A stretch of 64,000 bases of DNA from the NCBI GenBank assembly GCA_030615175.1, contig JAUWZX010000002.1, positions 1 through 64,000 of the forward strand. Direction: 5' to 3'. The stretch is from Candidatus Parvarchaeota archaeon (lineage in GTDB: Archaea; Nanobdellota; Nanobdellia; WJKC01). The position numbers and the translations under genes were made by a program. Shown one piece after another: positions 56,777 through 64,000 of this stretch (position 1 is its first letter; each line of letters starts with the position of its first letter). Under the pieces are notes generated by a model. It did not search any database and was not told the origin of the DNA. It saw nothing but the letters and a program-made list of their open reading frames with translations.

Positions 56777-57511
56777 TTAAAAAACTCTCTCTTCATGCGC
56801 TGTTTTAATTGCAGCGTAAACATCTTTAATTGTTTGTATCGGATTCTTGCTTTGGTAGATTCCTCTTCCAATCACCAAATGGTCTGCTCCCTTCTCAATA
56901 GCAGTTACGGCATCTACTAAAACATTGCCTGTTTTTTGAGGACCACTGCCAGGACTAACAACATTTACTTCTCCATCAAAGATTTTCCTGTAAACCATTA
57001 ATCTCTCCGGTTTAGTTGCTGGCGCAACAATGTATTTAACCCCTAGTTCAACGCAATCCTTTGCTAATTGTTCGCACTTTTCTTTACTACTATACCTTGT
57101 TGCTCCTGGCTGCGTCATTTCTACAACAATTATGGGGATAATACCATTATTAGAGCATGCGTTTACAAAAGTTTCCAGCGTTCCAGGTTTCTCTGAATCA
57201 TCCAAGTTGCTTCCTGAACCAAGAGGAGAGCCAATATAGAATTTTGGTTTTAATTCATCAATATCTTCTACTTGTCCTTTTACAATAAAGGGCACGTCAG
57301 TTCCTCTTTTTTGAGGGTCATAACAAATTGGCAGGCTTAATTCAATATCATCAAATAATTTTCTTGAAATAATTGTTCCATAACGTTCAATAATTTTATA
57401 ACCAATCTTTAATGCAGTTATTCCCTCTTCAACACCTTCAAGTTTTGCAAAGAATTGTATTGCCTTGCCAAGATGCATATCAATTGCAGGCATTATTCCA
57501 ACTTCAACCAT
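56777..57511 (-). CDS. pyrF: Orotidine 5'-phosphate decarboxylase-like protein (PyrF type)
   Basis: A 244-aa TIM-barrel of the OMP decarboxylase superfamily. The active-site segment ICYDPQKRGTDVPF holds the Asp...Lys...Asp set with spacing D-x2-K-x3-D, a variant of the usual DxKxxD. Phosphate-binding elements include VSPGSGPQKTG (about 193-203) and GADHLVIGRGIYQ (about 213-225). One base before the pyrE-like start on the same strand, so they would carry out consecutive steps of UMP synthesis. Confidence 0.82.
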   Translation of the reverse strand: MVEVGIMPAIDMHLGKAIQFFAKLEGVEEGITALKIGYKIIERYGTIISRKLFDDIELSLPICYDPQKRGTDVPFIVKGQVEDIDELKPKFYIGSPLGSGSNLDDSEKPGTLETFVNACSNNGIIPIIVVEMTQPGATRYSSKEKCEQLAKDCVELGVKYIVAPATKPERLMVYRKIFDGEVNVVSPGSGPQKTGNVLVDAVTAIEKGADHLVIGRGIYQSKNPIQTIKDVYAAIKTAHEERVF

Positions 57512-57577
57512 TTTATCACTTCAAAATAACTTTTTAATTAACAAAGGGTTATTGCTTTTTAAAAGTTATGAGTAAAA

Positions 57578-57585
57578 TTTATAAA
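57578..57585 (+). promoter_or_regulatory. TATA box of the metallophosphoesterase gene
   Basis: TTTATAAA lies 27-34 bp before ATG 57612, in the short divergent space with the pyrimidine operon. Confidence 0.6.
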
Positions 57586-57611
57586 AGCGTGTTCTGCTTA
57601 AGAAAGCAATT

Positions 57612-58214
57612 ATGAAATTATTTGCTGTTTCAGACATTCATGGTGATAAAAGACTTGCTAAGAAATTAGCCATGAAAGCCATGGAGGCTGACTTAATAAT
57701 ACTTGCTGGGGACTTAACTTGGGCTGAAGCAGACTTAACAGGTATTATAGGACCTTTCAAGGGTACTGGGAAAAAAGTATTAATGATTCCTGGCAATCAT
57801 GAAACGCTTGCAAGCCTTGACTTCCTGGAGAAGCAGTACAAGCCAGGCGTTTATAATGTTCACGCAAAATCATTCATTGTTGATAATATTGGCTTCTTTG
57901 CCTGCGGCAGCGGCAACATCGGATTATTCCAGTTAACAGAAAATGAAGTTTATAGTATATTAATGAAAGCTTATAAGGGGGTTAAGGACTGCGTGAAGAA
58001 GGTCTTAATAAGCCATGTTCCTCCTTATAATACATTGCTTGATGATTTGGGTTGGACTCACGCAGGCAGCCAGGCAGTCAGGAAGGTTATTGAATTAGTG
58101 CAGCCTGAATTATGCATTTGCGGTCACTTGCACGAAACTGAAGGATTAATTGATAAGATAGGCAGAACAAAGATTATAAACGTAGGCCACAAGGGTGCAT
58201 TATTAAAAGTATAA
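57612..58214 (+). CDS. Calcineurin-like metallophosphoesterase
   Basis: A 200-aa phosphoesterase. The metal motifs appear in order: SDIHGD (7-12), LAGDLTWAE (about 31-39), IPGNHE (about 59-64), SHVPP (about 135-139) and CGHLHET (about 171-177). The final conserved histidine is in NVGHKGALLKV. Substrate not evident; small YfcE/YmdB-like enzymes act on nucleotides or phosphodiesters. Transcribed alone. Confidence 0.9.
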   Translation: MKLFAVSDIHGDKRLAKKLAMKAMEADLIILAGDLTWAEADLTGIIGPFKGTGKKVLMIPGNHETLASLDFLEKQYKPGVYNVHAKSFIVDNIGFFACGSGNIGLFQLTENEVYSILMKAYKGVKDCVKKVLISHVPPYNTLLDDLGWTHAGSQAVRKVIELVQPELCICGHLHETEGLIDKIGRTKIINVGHKGALLKV

Positions 58215-58278
58215 AATCTTTTTCCGTCAACGCTTTCCTAAAGGGTTGGGGCATAAAGGAGCACTGCTCAAAATTTAA
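58213..58278 (+). pseudogene. Remnant of a second metallophosphoesterase C-terminus
   Basis: A short frame ending TAA at 58276-58278 encodes LGHKGALLKI. This repeats the end of the upstream gene, VGHKGALLKV, with synonymous changes at nearly every codon. The upstream part of the frame is unrelated. It looks like what is left of a duplicated, degraded gene copy. Confidence 0.5.
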
Positions 58279-58805
58279 TCATGTAAGCAGTTCATGCATG
58301 GCTCGTGAGATGGAAGATGATAAGGCACTAAATTTCTCTCTAAAACCTTCTTCCTGAACTCAAAATATTTTCCACTACTTAGGCTTGATTCATAGACTTC
58401 TCTTATTCTTAGCAGTTTTTTCCTTGGCTTAATGTAAAACGTCCAGATACCCCCTTCTGGTCTTAAGTGCACGTGTAAGCCCTTATGATAGTTCATTTTC
58501 TTTTTGGGTGGAAGTAACTCTTGCTGTATTTTATAATAATTATTGAATTCTAAGATTGCACCATAATTAGAAGGCTCGTCAGGGTGCAGATGAGCTTTTA
58601 CTTCTTCTAAGCCCTTCTTTTTTACCCTATCAATCACGTACCCTTTACTAGTAATGCTTAATTGTTTACTAAATAATTCGTCCACGATTGATTTCATTTT
58701 TTTAAAATTAACATGCGTGCTTTCAGGCACTTGTTGAATTATTACTTCAAGATTGTATATTGGTTTGCCAAGTCTTTTAAAAAATCTTTTTAATGCATTC
58801 ATCAC
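58275..58805 (-). CDS. Hypothetical protein, 176 aa
   Basis: A basic, soluble 176-aa protein. The centre has HVHLRPEGGIWTFYIKPRKK (about 111-130), and the C-terminus ends HLPSHEPCMNCLHD with a CxxC and histidines, a possible metal site. No family recognised. Convergent with the metallophosphoesterase and divergent from the L7Ae operon. Confidence 0.6.
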   Translation of the reverse strand: MMNALKRFFKRLGKPIYNLEVIIQQVPESTHVNFKKMKSIVDELFSKQLSITSKGYVIDRVKKKGLEEVKAHLHPDEPSNYGAILEFNNYYKIQQELLPPKKKMNYHKGLHVHLRPEGGIWTFYIKPRKKLLRIREVYESSLSSGKYFEFRKKVLERNLVPYHLPSHEPCMNCLHD

Positions 58806-58903
58806 TAATCCTTTAATAATTTTTAATTTTAAAAGATTATACCATAAGTTTTAAAAAGACATTATTATTGTTTGAACAATAACCAATGAAATAAGGTGAA
58901 ATT

Positions 58904-59314
58904 ATGGTTGAAAAAAGTAAAAAAACAGTTGAAAAAGCAGCTCCAAAACCAGTTGAGAAACTAGTCAAAGCATTCGAAGTGAATGAGAAAGTAATCCTTG
59001 AATTAGTTGACTTAGCGTCAGAGCCTGGAAGTGAAGGCAGGGTTAAAAAAGGAGTTAATGTCACGACCAAAGCAATTGAGAAAGGCATGGCTAAAATAGT
59101 AATTATTGCAGATGATGTTGAACCTAAGGCAGTAATAGCGCACATACCATTACTATGTAAGGATAAGGAAGTGCCATTACTGCATGTATCTTCAAAAACC
59201 GCTCTTGGAAGCGCTGCAAGGTTAGAGGTCGGGTGCTCGAGTATTACAATAACCGAACCAGGCCTTGGTAAGGAATTATTCCTTAAAATGAAGAAAGCGA
59301 TTGGAAATGCCTAA
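58904..59314 (+). CDS. rpl7ae: Ribosomal protein L7Ae
   Basis: A 136-aa RNA-binding protein that recognises kink-turns in 23S rRNA, box C/D and H/ACA RNAs and RNase P. RRVKKGVNVTTKAIEKG-type segment (here VKKGVNVTTKAIEKGMAKIV), IAHIPLLCKDKEVPLLHV and GSAARLEVGCSSITI are the signature parts. It has a 20-residue Lys/Pro/Glu-rich N-terminal extension before the core at about 22. First gene of an L7Ae-S28e-L24e-NDK operon, with overlap to S28e. Confidence 0.95.
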   Translation: MVEKSKKTVEKAAPKPVEKLVKAFEVNEKVILELVDLASEPGSEGRVKKGVNVTTKAIEKGMAKIVIIADDVEPKAVIAHIPLLCKDKEVPLLHVSSKTALGSAARLEVGCSSITITEPGLGKELFLKMKKAIGNA

Positions 59315-59600
59315 AAGATTAAAGGATGTTGGACCAGAAGATAGAGTTGTGATTAAAACTAAGAAGGGAGAAGTACAAACAACTTACAGGAATGCTGTGC
59401 CTGCAAAGGTTGTGGAAATAATTGGCAGGGTTGGCGTCAGGGGGGAGGCAACTCAAGTGAGGTGTAAAATCCTTCAAGGGATTGATAAGAATAAGATTAT
59501 GAGGCGTAATGTCCGCGGACCAGTAAGGACTAATGATGTGTTAATGCTTAAGGAAACAGAATTAGAAGCAGCACCGCTAAAAGGAGGCAGGAGAAAGTGA
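59307..59600 (+). CDS. rps28e: Ribosomal protein S28e with N-terminal extension
   Basis: A 97-aa small-subunit protein. The conserved core starts at about 28 (AVPAKVVEIIGRVGVRGEAT, split), continuing through MRRNVRGPVRTNDVLMLKETE. Family members are typically near 70 aa, so about 25 extra N-terminal residues are present; this start is used because no other ATG is available in frame (an in-frame TTG lies at 59301). Overlaps L7Ae by 8 bp and L24e by 4 bp. Confidence 0.94.
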   Translation: MPKRLKDVGPEDRVVIKTKKGEVQTTYRNAVPAKVVEIIGRVGVRGEATQVRCKILQGIDKNKIMRRNVRGPVRTNDVLMLKETELEAAPLKGGRRK

Positions 59601-59767
59601 AGTGCAGTTTCTGTAAAAGAGATATTGAACCTGGAAGAGGAACAATTCATGTTAAGCCTGACGGCAAAATCATAAGATTATGCTCAAGCAAGTGCAGCAA
59701 GAACTTAACTCTTAAAAGGAAGCCAAGCAAACTAAAATGGATTACTAAAAAGGTGAAGAAAAAATGA
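59597..59767 (+). CDS. rpl24e: Ribosomal protein L24e
   Basis: A 56-aa zinc-binding large-subunit protein, too short for many ORF cut-offs. It starts at GTG 59597, overlapping the S28e stop by 4 bp (GTGA). CSFC (3-6) and CSSKC (29-33) are the Zn ligands, and KPSKLKWITKKVKKK is the conserved basic tail. Its stop overlaps the NDK start by 4 bp (ATGA). Confidence 0.92.
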   Translation: MKCSFCKRDIEPGRGTIHVKPDGKIIRLCSSKCSKNLTLKRKPSKLKWITKKVKKK

Positions 59768-60339
59768 TTGAAAGAAGTCTTGTTTTAATAAAACCTGATG
59801 GAGTGAACAGAGGGTTGATTGGAGCAATAATTAAGCGTTTTGAGAAAAGAGGCTTGAAAGTCGTTGGATTAAAATTAATCAGACCTAACGTTGATTTAGT
59901 TGGAAGGCATTACAAGCCAGACCCTGAATGGTTAAAAAATGTTGGAATAAAATCAAAGAAAGCTTATGCAGAGAGAGGAATTAAAGTAAAGAAAAAAGAT
60001 ATTGATATTGGAGAAGACATCCGCAGCATGCTAATGGAATACATTGGTTCTGGTCCTGTTGTGGCAATGGTTCTTGAAGGACCTCACGCTGTTAAAGCTA
60101 TCAGGAAGATTGTTGGAACAACTGAGCCGATGGGCGCGCCTATTGGCACTATTAGAGGCGACTTCAGCGTTGACTCTTACATGCTGTCTGACTCTCGAAA
60201 AAGACCTCTTAAGAATTTAATTCATGCCAGTGAAAGCATTAAAGAAGCTGATGATGAAATCAGCGTTTGGTTCTCTCCTAACGAGATTTATGACTACGAG
60301 CGCTCTGACGAGGCAGCTGCTTTCAAGAAGACCTGGTAG
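59764..60339 (+). CDS. ndk: Nucleoside diphosphate kinase with an insertion
   Basis: A 191-aa kinase exchanging phosphate between NTPs and NDPs. ERSLVLIKPDGVNRGLIG (2-19) and the catalytic histidine in NLIHASES (about 153) are diagnostic, with GTIRGDFS before it. It is 40 aa longer than the usual 150 because of an insert in the middle (about 52-90, rich in Lys and Asp). Coupled to L24e, an arrangement conserved in archaea. Confidence 0.94.
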   Translation: MIERSLVLIKPDGVNRGLIGAIIKRFEKRGLKVVGLKLIRPNVDLVGRHYKPDPEWLKNVGIKSKKAYAERGIKVKKKDIDIGEDIRSMLMEYIGSGPVVAMVLEGPHAVKAIRKIVGTTEPMGAPIGTIRGDFSVDSYMLSDSRKRPLKNLIHASESIKEADDEISVWFSPNEIYDYERSDEAAAFKKTW

Positions 60340-60384
60340 TAACATGAAAAAGTATTTAAATAATAATCCCTATCAAAATTTGCA

Positions 60385-60927
60385 ATGGCTAGTAAAGAAG
60401 AAAATGTTTTTAAGAAGATAGGAGAAGCGCTTGGCGAGCCTTCAGAAATAGCGGATAGCGGTGACTTGCTTTACGTTAAATTAATTGAAGGGCACTATAT
60501 TGACTTTCTTGGATTAGCCAAGTGCTGCGTGAATTATCATAAAAAATTGAATAATGAAGAAATTAATGAAAAAGAAGACAGTGAGTTGCAGAGAAAACAC
60601 TATTACCCTTTTGTTGACATAGCTAAATTAGTGGTTACAGGAGATTTTATACACGAAGGCGAACTTCAAGACGGCTGTTCACAGAGTTTTCTAGCTGAAT
60701 ATTATGGTTTCAGGAACAATGATGATGAAAGGATTATTAAGTTAGACATTGTTAACTGCCCTTACGGATTAGTAAAATTATATTCTAATAAGGATTTTCG
60801 TATTTTAATGAATAAAGTTCGCGTTGAATTGCCCTGTGACTTAATTGCAAGTTATACTGTTTACCAAAAAAAGGATACTACAATCCTGTTAGAGAATCTT
60901 ATCAAACATGATAAAATTACTTTTTAA
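60385..60927 (+). CDS. Hypothetical protein, 180 aa
   Basis: A soluble 180-aa acidic protein with several cysteines (KCCVNYH, DGCSQS, VNCPYG, LPCDLI) but no CxxC pattern. Mixed alpha/beta. Placed between NDK and aIF5B, 45 bp after NDK. No family recognised. Confidence 0.6.
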   Translation: MASKEENVFKKIGEALGEPSEIADSGDLLYVKLIEGHYIDFLGLAKCCVNYHKKLNNEEINEKEDSELQRKHYYPFVDIAKLVVTGDFIHEGELQDGCSQSFLAEYYGFRNNDDERIIKLDIVNCPYGLVKLYSNKDFRILMNKVRVELPCDLIASYTVYQKKDTTILLENLIKHDKITF

Positions 60928-60941
60928 CCGTTAAGCAAAAC

Positions 60942-60950
60942 TTTTTAAAA
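60942..60950 (+). promoter_or_regulatory. TATA-like element of the aIF5B gene
   Basis: TTTTTAAAA lies 24-32 bp before ATG 60974, followed by a pyrimidine-rich start region. Confidence 0.5.
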
Positions 60951-60973
60951 GCCATTCCTAATTCTTTTCTTTC

Positions 60974-62746
60974 ATGAAAATACGTCAATTAATCTGCGCA
61001 GTACTTGGTCACGTTGACCATGGCAAGACATTGTTGTTAGATACTATCAGAGGCAGCGCTGTCCAGGCAAGGGAAGCTGGGGGCATTACGCAGCACGTCG
61101 GTGCAAGCGAGGTGCCATTAAAAGTTATAAAGAACATTTGCGGTTCACTTCTTGAACAATTAAAAATCGAAATCACTATCCCGGGACTGCTGTTCCTTGA
61201 CACTCCAGGACACGAGGCATTCACCAGTCTAAGAGAAAGAGGAAGTTCAATCGCTGACATTGCAATACTCGTTATTGACGTCATGGAAGGCATGATGCCT
61301 CAAACAATTGAGTCAATAATGATGCTAAAACAATTCAAAGTGCCTTTCGTCATCGCGCTTAACAAGACTGACTTAATTAACGGATGGCACTCAAATCCTG
61401 ATAAATTACTGCTCGAAAGCATTAAGTTTCAAGGAAAGGATGTTCAAGGAATTCTTGAAACAAAACTTTACGAATTAGTTGGCAGGTTATTCGAACTCGG
61501 GTTTCAGGCAGAGCGTTTTGACAGGGTCTCGGATTTCACAAAAGAAGTCAGCATTGTCCCGGTAAGCGCTAAGACAGGTGAAGGAGTTAAGGAATTACTA
61601 ATGGTTTTAACTGGATTAGCCCAGCGCTTTTTAGAGAGCACTCTTAAAGTTAATATTAACTCACCTGCAAAAGCATCAGTTCTTGAAGTTAAGGAAGTCA
61701 GGGGGCTTGGCAAAACACTTGACATAATCCTTTATGACGGTAAATTAAGGAAAGGTGACTTAATAATTATTGGAGGAGTAAAAGAACCAATTGTCAGCAA
61801 GGCACGCGCACTGCTTAAGCCAGCGCCATTGCAGGAACTAAGGGAGAAAGGCAATTTCCTTAATGTTAAGGAAGTAACTGCTGCTTCAGGCATTAAAGTC
61901 TCTGGTCCTGGCTTAGATGAAGTTATTCCAGGAATGCCACTCATTGCTTGCTGGGATGAAAAAAAATTAGAATCATTAAAGGATGAAGTGCAGGAGAAAA
62001 TAAAAAATATATTAATCAAAACTGAAGGTAATGGTTTAATAATTAAGGCGGATTCGCTAGGGAGTCTTGAAGCAATTAATAACTTATTCAAGAATCATCC
62101 TATTATGAAGGCTGAGATTGGGGCGATAAACAAGCAGGACTTGATTGAAGCTAACTCCGTGCGTGAAAGCAAAAAGGAGCATGGCGTCATTATAGGATTC
62201 AATATTAGTGAACTCGCGGAGGCAGCTGAGTTTAACAAAGAATTAAATATTAAGATATTCAAGTCAAACATTATTTACAAACTATTAGAAGATTATGAGA
62301 ATTATTTAAAGGATTTATTAGATAAGCGCAAGGCAAGTGCTTTAAAGAGCCTTGTAACACCTGTTAAACTCAAATTCTTAAAGGATAATGTTTTCAGGGC
62401 TTCTAAGCCCGCGATTATTGGCATGGAAGTCCTTGACGGTACTTTAAGGGCAGGCTACTCACTCATTAATGAGGATTTAAGGAAGGTTGGCGAAGTCAAA
62501 GCCATTCAAGTTAAGGGTGAGTCAGTTGGCGAGGCAGTTAAGGGCATGCGCGTTGCAGTAAGCATTAGCAATGGAGTAGTTGGCAGGAACTTAAATGAAG
62601 GTGACGTCCTGTACTCTAACGTGCCTGAAAGCCACTTCATTAAGATGAAAACTGATTACAAAAAGTACTTGCGCAGTGATGAGATTACTGCCATGCGTGA
62701 AATACTTAAAATTCACAGGAAAAAGAATGAAGATTGGGGGCTATAA
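60974..62746 (+). CDS. infB: Translation initiation factor aIF5B (IF2 homologue)
   Basis: A 590-aa GTPase that joins ribosomal subunits and positions initiator tRNA. G1 is GHVDHGKT (12-19), G3 DTPGHEAF (about 76-83) and G4 NKTD (about 130-133). Domain II and the helical linker follow, then domain III-IV with GVIIGFNISELAE. The switch I region includes GGITQHVGASEV. Archaeal-type length without the long eukaryotic N-terminus. Confidence 0.97.
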   Translation: MKIRQLICAVLGHVDHGKTLLLDTIRGSAVQAREAGGITQHVGASEVPLKVIKNICGSLLEQLKIEITIPGLLFLDTPGHEAFTSLRERGSSIADIAILVIDVMEGMMPQTIESIMMLKQFKVPFVIALNKTDLINGWHSNPDKLLLESIKFQGKDVQGILETKLYELVGRLFELGFQAERFDRVSDFTKEVSIVPVSAKTGEGVKELLMVLTGLAQRFLESTLKVNINSPAKASVLEVKEVRGLGKTLDIILYDGKLRKGDLIIIGGVKEPIVSKARALLKPAPLQELREKGNFLNVKEVTAASGIKVSGPGLDEVIPGMPLIACWDEKKLESLKDEVQEKIKNILIKTEGNGLIIKADSLGSLEAINNLFKNHPIMKAEIGAINKQDLIEANSVRESKKEHGVIIGFNISELAEAAEFNKELNIKIFKSNIIYKLLEDYENYLKDLLDKRKASALKSLVTPVKLKFLKDNVFRASKPAIIGMEVLDGTLRAGYSLINEDLRKVGEVKAIQVKGESVGEAVKGMRVAVSISNGVVGRNLNEGDVLYSNVPESHFIKMKTDYKKYLRSDEITAMREILKIHRKKNEDWGL

Positions 62747-62752
62747 AACCCC

Positions 62753-63337
62753 TTAAAGCTTTAATTGTTTAAGATAATGCGCCCTCTTACTGTAATCTTT
62801 TTTAAAATGATTAATTAAAACAAGATTAACTAAATACTTATTAAATATTTCAAGTCCATCACTTAAGACTGTGAAGCCAAGGGATTCTGGCTGGGAAAAA
62901 TGTCTCTTAATGTTCTCGTATCCGTACTCGCGTGTTATTTTATATTTCTTGCAAATACTTTTCCAGTCCCATTGCGTTTCTATTGGCTTCCTAACCCCAT
63001 CATCATTATATAATACATAACAATGAGTTTGCCTTAAGACATCCTTCATGATAACAAGACTTATTGGCAGCCCTGATTCATCACCAATTATTTTATACAA
63101 CATTGATAATCCTAAACAATTGCCCCTGCCTTTTTTAATCACTTCAGTGATTTCAACATAATCACCTTTTTTGAACTCTGACTTCAAATAATCATCCAAT
63201 AACTCCAATTTCATGATGTTATCAGAATTATTAAACTCCTTAATCTCATTAATGACTGATTCTAAATATTGCCTGCAGGAAGCAGTGTTATCCTTGAAAT
63301 AAGATGCATTCAACACTAAATTCAATAAGTTTGCCAT
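62753..63337 (-). CDS. Transglutaminase-like protein (SirB1-like)
   Basis: A 194-aa protein with KKGRGNCLGLSMLYKIIG (about 65-82), holding the nucleophile Cys in GNCLGLS, and RQTHCYVLYNDD with the His; a later Asp or Glu would complete a Cys-His-Asp triad. This fits transglutaminase-like, core 2 proteins. Start ATG 63337 (MANLLNLV) or 63346. Whether it is active is not evident. Divergent from S6e. Confidence 0.6.
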   Translation of the reverse strand: MANLLNLVLNASYFKDNTASCRQYLESVINEIKEFNNSDNIMKLELLDDYLKSEFKKGDYVEITEVIKKGRGNCLGLSMLYKIIGDESGLPISLVIMKDVLRQTHCYVLYNDDGVRKPIETQWDWKSICKKYKITREYGYENIKRHFSQPESLGFTVLSDGLEIFNKYLVNLVLINHFKKDYSKRAHYLKQLKL

Positions 63338-63367
63338 GATAACCATTTAATAATTTATAGGCAAAAC

Positions 63368-63376
63368 TTTATAAAA
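63368..63376 (+). promoter_or_regulatory. TATA box of the S6e gene
   Basis: TTTATAAAA lies 27-35 bp before ATG 63403, with a pyrimidine-rich stretch between (TTTCTTTTTTCTAATTC). Confidence 0.6.
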
Positions 63377-63402
63377 TCATTTCTTTTTTCTAATTCGTAT
63401 TC

Positions 63403-63948
63403 ATGGAGTTTAAAATTAATATTGGTGATAAGGCAGGCAAGAGTTACAAAATTATTCTTAAAGAGCCTGAAGCTGCTAATTTAATTGGTTTAAAGATTGG
63501 CAGCTCATTTAACGGCAGCGTTTTAGGGCTTAATGGTTATGAATTTAAAATCACTGGCGGCAGTGATAATGCAGGTTTCCCGATGAGGAAAGAGGTTATG
63601 GGGTCAAGAAGGGTCAGGATACTCACAGGGAAGAGTGTTGGCTTAAAGAAGGTTAAGCAGAAAGGGTGGCGCAGGAGGAAGACTTTCAGAGGCAACACTA
63701 TTGCGGATGACATTGCTCAAATTAATGTTATTGCAGTGAAGCAGGGTAAGAAAAAGTTAAAGGAGATTTTCGGCAAGAAAGCGCCTGCAGCGAAAGAAGA
63801 GAAAAAGGAAAAATTGCCTAAAGAAGAAAAGTCCAGTGCGAAAGAAGAAAAAAAGGAAGAGAAAAAGAAAAAATCACCTAAAGAAGAAAAACCAGCTGAA
63901 GAGAAAAAGGAAACACTAAAAATTCCAAAAGAGAAGAAAAAAGAGTAA
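63403..63948 (+). CDS. rps6e: Ribosomal protein S6e with a long charged tail
   Basis: A 181-aa small-subunit protein. The core (about 1-130) has MEFKINIGDKAGKSY and GGSDNAGFPMRKEVMGSRRV, the family signature. The last 55 residues are nearly all Lys/Glu with Ala and Pro (KEEK, KKEKK), an extension past the usual archaeal length of about 125-130 aa. Often next to aIF2-gamma in archaea, which fits the following partial gene. Confidence 0.95.
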   Translation: MEFKINIGDKAGKSYKIILKEPEAANLIGLKIGSSFNGSVLGLNGYEFKITGGSDNAGFPMRKEVMGSRRVRILTGKSVGLKKVKQKGWRRRKTFRGNTIADDIAQINVIAVKQGKKKLKEIFGKKAPAAKEEKKEKLPKEEKSSAKEEKKEEKKKKSPKEEKPAEEKKETLKIPKEKKKE

Positions 63949-63983
63949 GGCTTATAATAGATATTAATTCTCTAATTCTTTTA

Positions 63984-64000
63984 ATGAACGTGCCTGAAAT
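63984..64000 (+). CDS. Start of a downstream gene, possibly aIF2 gamma
   Basis: Only MNVPE (five codons plus two bases) is inside the window from ATG 63984. The position after S6e is where aIF2-gamma is often found in archaea, so that is the suggested identity, without sequence evidence beyond the context. Confidence 0.3.

Overview
The window looks like a stretch of a small-genome, AT-rich archaeon of the DPANN type; a Woesearchaeota or Pacearchaeota-like lineage is my best guess, by inference only. The evidence is the archaeal information-processing set (TFB, thermosome, LSm, aIF2-alpha, aIF5B, PriS, a GINS subunit, XPD-type helicase, Trm1, L7Ae, L24e, L35Ae, L37e, S6e, S8e, S27e, S28e), TATA/BRE promoters 25-35 bp before start codons (many transcripts look leaderless), and many short, cysteine-rich or coiled-coil surface proteins. 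No rRNA, CRISPR array, transposase or integrase was seen.

Layout. 0-3.4 kb: degenerate HAD protein, tRNA-Ala and tRNA-Lys, LSm/L37e, S8e. 3.4-10 kb: hypothetical genes, a zincin-like gene between two 32-bp direct repeats, and a large secreted cysteine-repeat/coiled-coil protein coupled to a lipoprotein. 10.08-15.33 kb: an accessory island (GIY-YIG nuclease, P-loop NTPase, HEPN protein, zinc ribbons, wHTH remnant) bounded by direct repeats, the right one being the TFB promoter; TGTGCA-containing repeats fill its gaps. 15.4-17.5 kb: TFB, Trm1, L35Ae. 17.6-23.6 kb: five unrecognised genes, two sharing a repeated domain pair and one a zinc-ribbon/LRR protein with an in-frame stop. 23.6-36.1 kb: nucleotidyltransferase, TIM-barrel enzyme, DUF63 protein, XPD-like helicase, thermosome, zinc-ribbon/Hsp20, NAC, SecD/SecF. 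36.3 kb: tRNA-Pro(CGG) interrupted in its T-loop, with a 3' fragment copy downstream. 36.5-44.9 kb: six surface or membrane proteins including three lipoproteins. 44.9-50 kb: PAC2, aIF2-alpha, S27e, GINS, PriS, histone-fold-like protein, CorA. 50-54 kb: thioredoxin, NrdG, and an anaerobic ribonucleotide reductase with an NrdR repressor fused to its N-terminus and its glycyl-radical domain in a separate overlapping frame. 54.2-64 kb: Cys-rich HTH regulator with IscS and IscU, pyrE/pyrF-like genes, metallophosphoesterase, L7Ae-S28e-L24e-NDK, aIF5B, S6e, and the start of a further gene.

The most unusual unit is the nrd locus. Regulator and enzyme are one polypeptide, two NrdR-box-like sites 32 bp apart sit at its own start region, and the radical-bearing domain is a separate cistron (or a frameshifted one). 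Anaerobic deoxynucleotide synthesis (NrdRD, NrdG, thioredoxin) lies beside Fe-S assembly (HTH, IscS, IscU), which would serve the radical-SAM activase NrdG. Other strong points are the T-loop intron, the A18/G55 change in tRNA-Ala, the 22-codon frame stitched between secF and secD, and the TFB-promoter-bounded island.
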